Shown piece after piece: positions 1-6,277 of a stretch of 8,143 nucleotides of DNA. The stretch's first letter is position 1, and each line of letters begins with the position of its first letter. The notes under the pieces were generated by a model. It was not told the DNA's origin, did not search any database, and saw only the letters and a program-made list of their open reading frames with translations. This DNA is from an uncultured Clostridia bacterium (GTDB lineage: Bacteria; Bacillota; Clostridia; Oscillospirales; Acutalibacteraceae): assembly GCA_947567585.1 (NCBI GenBank), contig CANONE010000096.1:1-8143 (forward strand). Direction: 5' to 3'. The position numbers and the translations under genes are program-made.

Positions 1-1
1 C

Positions 2-649
2 ATGATCAGCCTCTGCGTTTTCACAACGCCGGCCTTTGCAAAAGGGCTGTCGGACTACATCACGGTCACTGGTTTTGATCCCAATGTCAACTACATGACC
101 AAGATGAAGCAGGCGCTGAAGGATGGGGGGACCTACGCCTTGCAGGTGGGGGCCATCTATGAGCAGCAGCGGAATCTGAAGATTGAGCGGGAAAAGGCGG
201 ACTATCCCAAAACCAGCTATTTTACCGACTATACCACCGCCCAGGAAATTTTGGCCGCCATAGAGCGGGACAGCAAACCCAAGTACACAGAAGAGGACCT
301 GGACCTGCTGGCCCGTATTATCAACGCCGAGGCTGGCTGCACCTGGATACCGGATTGGGTCCAGCGGATGGTGGGCAGCGTGGTGCTCAACCGGGTGAAC
401 AGCGTCCATTTCCCCAATACCATTCGGGAGGTGATCTATCAGCCAGGACAGTATGGGCCAGTCTATAACGGCTCCATTCACATGACGCCCAGCCAGAGGG
501 TCATTGAAAATGCCCGCTATATTCTGGAAAACGGTAGTATTTGCCCGCCCAATGTCACAGGGCAGACTGGAGAAATCACCGGCAGCGGCCTTTATACCAG
601 CTATTACGATTCCATCTTAGGGACGACGATTTACTTCTGCTACACCTAA
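2..649 (+). CDS. SleB-like cell-wall hydrolase, 5'-partial
   Basis: Secreted peptidoglycan hydrolase of the Hydrolase_2 (SleB/CwlJ) family, which cleaves glycan strands and is used in spore cortex or wall turnover. The frame is open from the first bases. The visible start is a hydrophobic stretch ending in a signal-peptidase-like AFA site (residues 11-13) with no positively charged n-region, so the true start very probably lies upstream of the window. Residues 14-95 form a lysine/tyrosine-rich linker of unrecognised function. The hydrolase domain runs from about residue 97 to the end: LLARIINAEAG with the expected catalytic Glu at 110, VVLNRV at 128-132, and YQPGQYGPV at 146-154 (the family's QPxQF/Y signature). 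The C-terminus is complete, and the stop is followed 4 nt later by a terminator. The family is clear; whether it acts in germination or vegetative growth cannot be told. Confidence 0.88.
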   Translation: MISLCVFTTPAFAKGLSDYITVTGFDPNVNYMTKMKQALKDGGTYALQVGAIYEQQRNLKIEREKADYPKTSYFTDYTTAQEILAAIERDSKPKYTEEDLDLLARIINAEAGCTWIPDWVQRMVGSVVLNRVNSVHFPNTIREVIYQPGQYGPVYNGSIHMTPSQRVIENARYILENGSICPPNVTGQTGEITGSGLYTSYYDSILGTTIYFCYT

Positions 650-653
650 TGGG

Positions 654-690
654 AAAAACCGGCTTAGCTAGTGAAACTAAGCCGGTTTTT
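654..690. terminator. Bidirectional Rho-independent terminator
   Basis: Perfect 14-bp inverted repeat (arms 654-667 and 677-690, 9-nt loop 668-676). The inner part is GC-containing (CCGGCTTAG) and the outer ends are A5/T5, so both strands read as a stem followed by a T-run. It begins 4 nt after the + strand hydrolase stop and ends 1 nt from the stop of the - strand DUF1284 gene. It therefore very likely ends both convergent transcripts. Confidence 0.93.
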
Positions 691-691
691 C

Positions 692-1144
692 TTATGTATT
701 CTGCTTGGGCCCAGCGGATTTTGCGGGAGGCAGGGGAGAGGCGGATGAGCGTTCCGCTGTCCGCGCGTGCAGAAGCCGCCAACTGCACAGCCCTTCCTTC
801 TGCCAGCGGCAGGCCCCGCATACCCGCTGAAAAGCCTCTTCGTCCAAGCCTGCCAACCGCGCCGCTGCTTGGCGCCAATCCAGCTCTTGCCCAGGCGAAA
901 GACCCAATTCGGCAAGCGCCGCTTGATCCCGGAGGGCTACGTCCTGTGTGCCCAAAGAGCAGCCCTCCGGCGTGCGGTTGGGACAGGCGGCGCAGACCTG
1001 GTCGTGGCCGGTGCAGAGAGTAAAGCTTTCGCCGTTTTGCAGGCTGTCTACAATTTTCTGCATATTTTTTGTAAAAGCCGGATCATATCCACTGCCGGAA
1101 AACAGGCGTGTGCAGAAAATGTGGTGCCCACGGAGCTCTCTCAT
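692..1144 (-). CDS. DUF1284 family cysteine-rich protein
   Basis: Small soluble protein (150 aa) with the hallmarks of DUF1284: an N-terminal LRGHHIFC motif (residues 4-11), GYDPAFTKNMQKIV (19-32), then cysteine pairs. Cysteines lie at 11, 44, 51, 54 (CAACP), 62, 109, 112 (CGAC) and 120, with His at 7, 8 and 47. This arrangement suggests bound metal or an Fe-S cluster, but that is inference; the family has no established function known to me. Residues after about 125 are a Ser/Ala/Pro-rich tail. The ATG overlaps the bioY stop as ATGA, and a GGAGG lies 6 nt upstream inside bioY (1151-1155), so translation is probably coupled to bioY. It is the last gene of the birA-bioY operon and stops at the edge of the shared terminator. 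Confidence 0.85.
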   Translation of the reverse strand: MRELRGHHIFCTRLFSGSGYDPAFTKNMQKIVDSLQNGESFTLCTGHDQVCAACPNRTPEGCSLGTQDVALRDQAALAELGLSPGQELDWRQAAARLAGLDEEAFQRVCGACRWQKEGLCSWRLLHARTAERSSASPLPPAKSAGPKQNT

Positions 1145-1695
1145 GCCGCACCTCCCGTCCCGGCTTTCTTTAAAGCGGCTGATACGGCCAAGGCTACGCT
1201 ATAAGCCAAAGCCACGGAAATAATATCCTTTATCAAATAAGGCGCGGAGGCCATTAGGAAAGCGGAGAGAATGGGAGTGGACATGACAAAGGCAAACTGT
1301 AAGCACCCCAGTAAATGGCAGGCGGCCAGCCCCCCTAGACTTAAGGGGATTGCCAGCAGCTTTTTTCCGGACCGCACGGCCCATCCACACAGAAGGGCCA
1401 TGGGCAAGAACCCCCAGAGAAAACCCCCTGTTACGCCGAAAAAGTGGCCCAGGCCGCCAACCATTCCCGCCAGCACCGGCAGCCCGATCATTCCCATAAC
1501 CAAATAAACCGCTACCGTAGCCGTACCAAATACCGGCCCCAGCATAAAGCCGCACAGAGCCACGGCAAAGGTTTGCAGGGTGACCGGTACGCCGCTGGGC
1601 AGAGGGATGGAAATAATGGACAGCACCGCTGTCAGCGCGGCCAAGACCCCCACCATCACACATTTCTGCACATTGCTTTTTCCTTCCAGCTTCAT
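1141..1695 (-). CDS. bioY: Biotin ECF transporter substrate-binding subunit BioY
   Basis: Membrane S component that binds biotin and brings it into the cell, usually with a shared EcfAA'T energising module (not encoded here). At 184 aa it has the usual BioY size, with about six hydrophobic segments. Signature regions visible are IPLPSGVPVTLQTFAV (residues 30-45), YLVMGMIGLPVLAG (64-77), GVTGGFLWGF (87-96) and the KDI near the last segment (156-158). The ATG lies 1 nt after the birA stop, with a purine-rich AAGGAAAGAGG ribosome site inside the birA 3' end. Being co-transcribed with birA supports biotin as substrate and implies control by the BirA operator upstream. No bioA/B/D/F genes are visible, consistent with scavenging. 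Whether it needs an ECF module cannot be seen. Confidence 0.94.
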   Translation of the reverse strand: MKLEGKSNVQKCVMVGVLAALTAVLSIISIPLPSGVPVTLQTFAVALCGFMLGPVFGTATVAVYLVMGMIGLPVLAGMVGGLGHFFGVTGGFLWGFLPMALLCGWAVRSGKKLLAIPLSLGGLAACHLLGCLQFAFVMSTPILSAFLMASAPYLIKDIISVALAYSVALAVSAALKKAGTGGAA

Positions 1696-1696
1696 T

Positions 1697-2737
1697 TTAC
1701 CTCTTTCCTTTCTGCTGCTCCCGCTCCTTTTCCTGGAGCTGGCGGAGAAGATTGTTTTTCTCTATGGCCACCTCTCCCGCTCCAAAGGCCCGGCGGCTTC
1801 CGTCTGGCAACCGGACCAAGAGCTGCGCTTGATCGTCTACCCCCAGCACGGTGCCTTCCCACTGTCCATTGCCTTGGCGGAGAGTTACCTCCAAACCATC
1901 CAGCAAAGAGCGGTTTCGGTATTCTGCCATAAAAAACTTCCTATCAGGCATGGCCCGGTAGAATTCAAAAAAGCGGTTGAGGATGCCCGCGGCCAGCCGG
2001 GTTCGGGCCCCCGCCGGAACAGCTTCCCCAAACAGCGCCCCGGCCACTTCCCGAATGGCTTCTGGAAATCCTCCAGGAGGCTCCTGAATATTAACGCCGA
2101 TGCCCAGCACCGCGTAATTTAACCTGCCGCTTTCAAAATCCAGCGCCGCTTCAGTGAGAATGCCGCAGACCTTTTTCCCATGAAAATAGACGTCGTTTAC
2201 CCACTTGATCATGGCCCTCTCCCCGGTAAGCCGGTCAATGGCCTGGGCCACCGCCACAGAAGCCGCCGTGGTAATGGCCAGACTTTCTTCCGCGCTGAAA
2301 TTTGGACGCAAAAGGAGGCTCATGTAAAGCCCGCTGCCCTTAGGGGAGTGAAAGCTGCGGCCCAGGCGGCCTTTACCCTGGTCCTGCTGCTGGGCGATGA
2401 CTACCATTCCTTCCCGCCCGCCCTTTTCGGCTATTTCCTTCAATACAGTATTGGTGGAGGAAACGCTGGAACGCACGTCGATGGCCACCCCCCGGGCCAC
2501 CTGATCCAAACGGCGGCGGATATTGGCCGCGCTGAGCACGTTGCTCTCGGACACCAGCCGGTATCCTCTGTTGGTTGAGGCGTCGATTTCATACTCCTCC
2601 TGCCGCAGCTTCTGCACCGCTTTCCATACAGAATTCCGGGTTATTCCCAGCCGGTCTGCCATCTCTTCACCAGAGATTACGTCGCCGCACTCCCGCAGCA
2701 GTTCCAGTACGCTGTCCTGCACATTCACGTTAACCAC
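1697..2737 (-). CDS. birA: Bifunctional biotin-protein ligase / biotin repressor BirA
   Basis: Makes biotinyl-5'-AMP and attaches biotin to carboxylase carrier domains. In this class it also represses biotin genes when loaded with biotinyl-AMP. Domains in order: N-terminal winged helix-turn-helix (about residues 5-62, with ISGEEMADRLGITRNSVWKAV as the HTH and NRGYRL as the wing); catalytic domain with SSTNT (93-97), the adenylate-binding loop GKGRLGR (121-127), SPKGSGLYMS (131-140), and KWVND (178-182), whose Lys178 matches the biotinyl-AMP-contacting lysine; and a C-terminal SH3-like domain (about 283-326). The 346 aa length suits bifunctional type-II BirA. The chosen start is GTG at 2737, directly after AGGAAAGGAA. 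In-frame GTG codons at residues 4 and 6 are alternatives. It is first in the operon with bioY and the DUF1284 gene, and its promoter carries a BirA-like operator. The last 20 residues are charged and low in complexity. Confidence 0.95.
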   Translation of the reverse strand: MVNVNVQDSVLELLRECGDVISGEEMADRLGITRNSVWKAVQKLRQEEYEIDASTNRGYRLVSESNVLSAANIRRRLDQVARGVAIDVRSSVSSTNTVLKEIAEKGGREGMVVIAQQQDQGKGRLGRSFHSPKGSGLYMSLLLRPNFSAEESLAITTAASVAVAQAIDRLTGERAMIKWVNDVYFHGKKVCGILTEAALDFESGRLNYAVLGIGVNIQEPPGGFPEAIREVAGALFGEAVPAGARTRLAAGILNRFFEFYRAMPDRKFFMAEYRNRSLLDGLEVTLRQGNGQWEGTVLGVDDQAQLLVRLPDGSRRAFGAGEVAIEKNNLLRQLQEKEREQQKGKR

Positions 2738-2747
2738 TTCCTTTCCT
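2738..2747 (-). promoter_or_regulatory. Ribosome binding site deciding the birA GTG start
   Basis: On the - strand AGGAAAGGAA abuts the GTG codon. Taking the first AGGA as the core gives a normal 6-nt spacing. No ATG lies nearby in frame, so the GTG at 2737 is the best start. Confidence 0.65.
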
Positions 2748-2766
2748 AACCAGAACGCCTAGGGGA

Positions 2767-2796
2767 ATTATACAGGCTTTCCCAGCTAATTGTCAA
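2767..2796 (-). promoter_or_regulatory. Sigma-A promoter of the birA-bioY-DUF1284 operon
   Basis: On the - strand a perfect -35 TTGACA (2791-2796) and a perfect -10 TATAAT (2767-2772) are separated by 18 nt. Transcription should begin near 2760, giving a leader of only about 22 nt that holds the birA ribosome site. The -35 box lies inside the downstream half of the BirA-like operator. Confidence 0.88.
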
Positions 2797-2822
2797 CTTG
2801 TATTATTATTTGCGGGTGACAA
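2790..2822. promoter_or_regulatory. Candidate BirA operator
   Basis: Half-sites TTGTCAACT (2790-2798) and GGGTGACAA (2814-2822) form an inverted repeat with a 15-nt, AT-rich spacer. That matches the known BirA operator layout (TTGT-AAC-N15-GTT-ACAA type). The match extends two bases outward on each side (AATTGTC / GACAATT). One half contains the birA -35 box, so a bound BirA dimer would block RNA polymerase. The assignment rests on pattern and context. Confidence 0.82.
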
Positions 2823-2860
2823 TTGACGCGATCATGCCTTATGGGCGCAATCTTATGCAG

Positions 2861-2896
2861 AAAAAAGGACGGGGACCTTTTAGGGTTCCCGTCCTT
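2861..2896 (-). terminator. Rho-independent terminator after isocitrate dehydrogenase
   Basis: Arms 2865-2877 and 2884-2896 form a 13-bp GC-rich stem with a 6-nt loop. On the - strand it is followed by six T residues (2866-2861). One pair near the loop is A-C in the - strand RNA. It lies 40 nt after the icd stop. No T-run follows on the + strand, so it serves the - strand operon and isolates the biotin promoter downstream. Confidence 0.9.
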
Positions 2897-2936
2897 CTCT
2901 CCCTATGGCAGGCGGCGGGTTTTCACGCCCTGTCTT

Positions 2937-4154
2937 TTATAGCAGCAGACTGTCCAGCTTTTCCTTGATGGCCAGCAAAAAGTCCTGCGTATTTGCCTTG
3001 CGGATCTCCGGCAGCGTAGACATGGACGCCAAGTCGCCGGTCATGACGCCAGACTCGATGGTGTCAATGGTTGCCCGCTCCAGCTTGCCCGCGAAATCTT
3101 CCAGGCGGGCGTTGCCATCCAGCTGGCCCCGTTTGCGCAGGGCGCCGGTCCAGGCAAAGAGAGTCGCCACAGAGTTGGTGGAGGTTTCCTCGCCTTTCAG
3201 GTGCTTGTAATAGTGGCGGGTGACGGTTCCATGGGCGGCCTCGTATTCATAGGTTCCATCTGGGGCCACCAGCACCGAGGTCATCATCCCCAGGCTGCCG
3301 AAGGCCGTGGCCACCATATCGCTCATTACGTCGCCGTCGTAGTTTTTGCAGGCCCAGATAAAGCCTCCCTGGCTGCGGACCACCCGGGCGACCGCGTCGT
3401 CGATCAATGTGTAGAAGTACTCGATACCAGCCCGGGAGAATTTATCTGCATATTCGCTGTCGAAAATCTCCTGGAAGATATCCTTGAACCGGTGGTCATA
3501 TTTTTTTGAAATGGTGTCCTTGGTGGAGAACCACAGATCCTGCTTGGTGTCCAGAGCAAAATTAAAGCAAGATCTGGCAAAGCTCTTGATACTGGCATCC
3601 ACATTGAACTGCCCCTGCAGCACGCCGGGACCATCGTTAAAGGTATATACTGGGTACTTTTCTTCCGTACCGTCCTCCAGAGTAACCAACAGCTCTGCCT
3701 TAGCGCCTCCGGGGACAATGGCTTCGGAATTTTTGTAAACGTCCCCAAAAGCGTGGCGGGCAATAGTGATGGGTTTTTTCCAGTTGGGGATATAGGGGGT
3801 GATGCCCTTCACCAAAATGGGCGCCCGGAAGACGGTGCCGTCCAAAATGGCGCGGATGGTGCCGTTGGGAGACTTCCACATCTCCTTAAGGTTATACTCC
3901 TTTACCCGGGCGGCGTTGGGGGTGATGGTAGCGCACTTTACCGCCACGCCATACTTTTTGGTGGCCATAGCCGAATCCACTGTGACCTGGTCGTCGGTTT
4001 TGTCCCGGTTGGGCAGCCCCAGGTCGTAGTATTCCAGATTCAGGTCAATATAAGGCTCCAACAGCAGCTCCTTGATCATCTTCCAGATGACCCTGGTCAT
4101 CTCGTCGCCGTCCATCTCCACCAGCGGCGTCTTCATAGGAATTTTTTCTAACAT
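2937..4154 (-). CDS. icd: NADP-dependent isocitrate dehydrogenase, eukaryotic-type
   Basis: Oxidises isocitrate to 2-oxoglutarate and CO2 with NADP+, a cytosolic enzyme feeding glutamate synthesis. The 405-aa protein resembles the homodimeric type found in eukaryotic cytosol and some bacteria, not the E. coli type. Visible are MDGDEMTR (14-21), ITPNAARVKEYNLKEMWKS (77-95), NGTIR (97-101) with substrate-contacting Ser95, Arg101 and Arg110, ARHAFGDVY with Arg133 and Tyr140 (equivalents of human IDH1 Arg132/Tyr139), TKDTISKKYD with Lys212, LIDD (250-253), NYDGDVMSD with metal-binding Asp275/Asp279, and EAAHGTVTRHY (305-315), where Arg313-His314 favour NADP over NAD. The ATG at 4154 has AGGAG 7 nt upstream. 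An 18-codon extension in frame is rejected because it crosses a hairpin repeat. The gene follows aconitase by 172 nt and ends at a clear terminator. Confidence 0.96.
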   Translation of the reverse strand: MLEKIPMKTPLVEMDGDEMTRVIWKMIKELLLEPYIDLNLEYYDLGLPNRDKTDDQVTVDSAMATKKYGVAVKCATITPNAARVKEYNLKEMWKSPNGTIRAILDGTVFRAPILVKGITPYIPNWKKPITIARHAFGDVYKNSEAIVPGGAKAELLVTLEDGTEEKYPVYTFNDGPGVLQGQFNVDASIKSFARSCFNFALDTKQDLWFSTKDTISKKYDHRFKDIFQEIFDSEYADKFSRAGIEYFYTLIDDAVARVVRSQGGFIWACKNYDGDVMSDMVATAFGSLGMMTSVLVAPDGTYEYEAAHGTVTRHYYKHLKGEETSTNSVATLFAWTGALRKRGQLDGNARLEDFAGKLERATIDTIESGVMTGDLASMSTLPEIRKANTQDFLLAIKEKLDSLLL

Positions 4155-4161
4155 AGTCCAG

Positions 4162-4166
4162 CTCCT
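4162..4166 (-). promoter_or_regulatory. Ribosome binding site fixing the icd start
   Basis: AGGAG on the - strand, 7 nt before the ATG at 4154, the same spacing as the sites of the other genes in this operon. It rules out the longer in-frame start at 4208, which has no such site. Confidence 0.85.
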
Positions 4167-4189
4167 TTTCTGCGTATTCTGGGAAGACC

Positions 4190-4251
4190 TTGGGGACGCC
4201 GTCCCCAAACCCCTGCAACCTTTGAGAAAGGTAAGGCTTCACTTTGTGAAG
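4190..4251. repeat. Run of three tight hairpins between acn and icd
   Basis: Three perfect short inverted repeats lie in a row: TTGGGGACG-C-CGTCCCCAA (4190-4208), ACCTTT-GAG-AAAGGT (4218-4232) and CTTCAC-TTT-GTGAAG (4237-4251). Gaps are only 9 and 4 nt. None is followed by a T-run on either strand, so they are not ordinary terminators. The rest of the 172-nt gap (4252-4326) is AT-rich with no convincing promoter. The element could be a REP-like dispersed repeat, an mRNA stabiliser or processing site between the two cistrons, or a regulatory RNA structure. The inverted repeats are certain; the role is not. Confidence 0.7.
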
Positions 4252-4326
4252 TCAACGAAACTTTTATTCCGAATTTATTTTTTTGTAACCGGAAGTCTAT
4301 GGGCGCGGCAGATAGAGTTGCTCAGT

Positions 4327-6261
4327 TTAGTTATCCGCTTTTTTTGTGTAATTTAGCAGGCCGCCAACCAGCACCATTTCTCGCTGGCGGGGGGTGAGGA
4401 GGGCTTGTAGCTTGATGGCGACGCCCTTGGTCCGGTTTTCCAGGGTGACTTCACCGCCTGCTTTGATCTCCGTCTGGATATGGGGGAGAACCAGTTCGTC
4501 CATCTGAACGATGGCGTCGTAGTCCGCCTCATTCTGGAACTGCAGGGGGAGAATGCCCGTGTTGGCCAGATTGGCCGCGTGAATGCGGGCATAGCTCTTG
4601 GCAATGACAGCCTTTACCCCCAGATACAAGGGGACCAGCGCCGCGTGTTCCCGGGAAGAGCCTTGGCCGTAGTTGTGTCCCGCAATGACAATTCCGCCGC
4701 CTTCCTCCTTGCAACGCTGGGGGAAGTCTTTGTCGCAGACCCCGAAACAGAACTGGGAGAGATACGGGACATTGGAGCGGTAGGGGAGAATCTTAGCCCC
4801 GGCGGGCATAATATGGTCGGTGGTGATGTTGTCGCCCACCTTTAGCACAGCCTTGCGGGCGATGCTCTCTTCCAAGGGCCCGGCAATGGGCAAGGGCTTG
4901 ATGTTGGGTCCGCGTTGGACTTCCACCGTTTCCATGAGAGGTTCCTCAATGGGGGGGACGATCATGTTGTCGTTAATCAAAAAGCTTTCAGGCATGGCGA
5001 TACGTACCGGTTCGCCCAGACCACGAGGGTCGGTGAATACCCCGGCGATGGCGGAGGCCGCGGCGGTTTCAGGGCTCACCAGGTAGACTTGTCCATCGGC
5101 GGTGCCGGAGCGGCCTTCGAAGTTGCGGTTAAAGGTCCGCAGGGACACCCCCGCCGAATTGGGGGACTGCCCCATGCCGATGCAGGGACCGCAGGCGCAT
5201 TCCAGTACCCGGGCCCCGGCGGCAATGATATCCGCCAGCGCCCCGTTCATGGCCAGCATGTTGTAGACCTGCTTGGAGCCGCAGGCGATAGAAAGGCTCA
5301 CATCCGGGTGGACGGTCTTCCCCTTTAGGACAGCGGCCACCCGCATCATGTCCAGATACGAGGAATTGGTGCAGGAGCCGATACATACTTGGTCCACCTT
5401 CATGCCGGAAAGCGCGCTGACAGGCTTCACCGCGTCCGGACTATGGGGGCAGGCGGCCAAGGGTTCTAAGGCGCCAAGATCGATATGAATGATTTCGTCA
5501 TATACCGCGTCCGGGTCGGAGGAAAGCTCCACCCACTGTTCACCCCGGCCCTGGGCCTCTAAAAAGCGCCTGGTGATTTCATCGGAGGGAAAGATGGAAG
5601 TGGTAGCCCCCAGCTCCGCGCCCATATTGGTGATGGTGGCCCGTTCCGGCACAGTCAGTGTTTTCGCACCTTCGCCGCCGTACTCGATGATCTTGCCCAC
5701 GCCGCCCTTGACGCTGAGCTTTTGCAGTACCGCCAAAATCACGTCCTTGGCGGACACCCAGGGGGAAAGGGAACCGGTTAGTTCCACTTTTGTCATACTG
5801 GGCATGGTGATGTGGTACTCGCCGCCGCCCATAGCCACGGCTACGTCCATACCTCCGGCCCCAAAGGCCAGCATCCCGATGCCGCCGCCGGTGGGCGTAT
5901 GGCTGTCGGAACCGATGAGGGTCTTGCCAGGGGCGCCGAAGCGTTCCAGGTGGACCTGGTGGCAGATGCCGTTGCCGGGGCGGGAGAAGTAGACGCCGTG
6001 CTTTTTGGCCACTGTCTGGATATAGCGGTGGTCGTCGGCGTTCTCAAAGCCGCTTTGCAGGGTGTTGTGGTCGACGTAGGCCACGCTGCGCTCCGTCCTC
6101 ACCCGGGGCACGCCCATGGCTTCAAATTCCAGGTAGGCCATGGTGCCGGTGGCGTCTTGGGTAAGGGTCTGGTCAATGCGCAGGCCGATATCTTCGCCCA
6201 CCTCCATTTTTCCGCTGACCAGATGGCTTGCGATGATCTTCTGTGCGATGGTTTTTCCCAT
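4327..6261 (-). CDS. acn: Aconitate hydratase (compact single-chain form)
   Basis: Fe-S enzyme that isomerises citrate to isocitrate through cis-aconitate. The 644-aa length fits the shorter bacterial aconitase type (about 640 aa), not the roughly 890-aa AcnA. The large domain carries IGSDSHTPTGGG (116-127), IGSCTNSSY (294-302) and ACGPCIGMGQ (356-365), giving the three [4Fe-4S] cysteines C297, C357 and C360. SLRTFNRNFEGRSG (373-386) is the usual substrate-binding stretch. The C-terminal swivel domain (about 465-600) has NITTDHIMPAGAK (478-490) and GQGSSREHAAL (532-542), with the catalytic serine region at 535-536. 3-isopropylmalate or homoaconitate hydratase is less likely because of the fused single chain and the icd neighbour. 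The ATG at 6261 has AGGAG 7 nt upstream (6269-6273). The HAD gene ends 16 nt before it, so it is probably co-transcribed. Confidence 0.95.
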   Translation of the reverse strand: MGKTIAQKIIASHLVSGKMEVGEDIGLRIDQTLTQDATGTMAYLEFEAMGVPRVRTERSVAYVDHNTLQSGFENADDHRYIQTVAKKHGVYFSRPGNGICHQVHLERFGAPGKTLIGSDSHTPTGGGIGMLAFGAGGMDVAVAMGGGEYHITMPSMTKVELTGSLSPWVSAKDVILAVLQKLSVKGGVGKIIEYGGEGAKTLTVPERATITNMGAELGATTSIFPSDEITRRFLEAQGRGEQWVELSSDPDAVYDEIIHIDLGALEPLAACPHSPDAVKPVSALSGMKVDQVCIGSCTNSSYLDMMRVAAVLKGKTVHPDVSLSIACGSKQVYNMLAMNGALADIIAAGARVLECACGPCIGMGQSPNSAGVSLRTFNRNFEGRSGTADGQVYLVSPETAAASAIAGVFTDPRGLGEPVRIAMPESFLINDNMIVPPIEEPLMETVEVQRGPNIKPLPIAGPLEESIARKAVLKVGDNITTDHIMPAGAKILPYRSNVPYLSQFCFGVCDKDFPQRCKEEGGGIVIAGHNYGQGSSREHAALVPLYLGVKAVIAKSYARIHAANLANTGILPLQFQNEADYDAIVQMDELVLPHIQTEIKAGGEVTLENRTKGVAIKLQALLTPRQREMVLVGGLLNYTKKADN

Positions 6262-6277
6262 TTTTTAGCTCCTTTAT

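Noticed and set aside
541..1223. Overlapping + strand reading frames opposite the DUF1284 gene
   Set aside because: They are rich in Pro/Arg/Ala, have no motif or ribosome site, cross the terminator and lie antisense to a recognisable family. They are shadows of GC-rich coding DNA.
2825..2860. CTTATG direct repeats and weak symmetry between the icd terminator and the biotin operator
   Set aside because: Two 6-nt copies (2838-2843 and 2852-2857) with poor extension are within chance expectation.
4155..4208. Longer isocitrate dehydrogenase start giving an 18-residue N-terminal extension
   Set aside because: The extension crosses the hairpin repeat, has no ribosome site and lacks family resemblance, whereas the ATG at 4154 has AGGAG at 7 nt.
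4237..4330. Possible internal promoter or terminator in the acn-icd gap
   Set aside because: TTGACT and TTACAA hexamers occur but without a good -10 at proper spacing, and no hairpin there is followed by a T-run.
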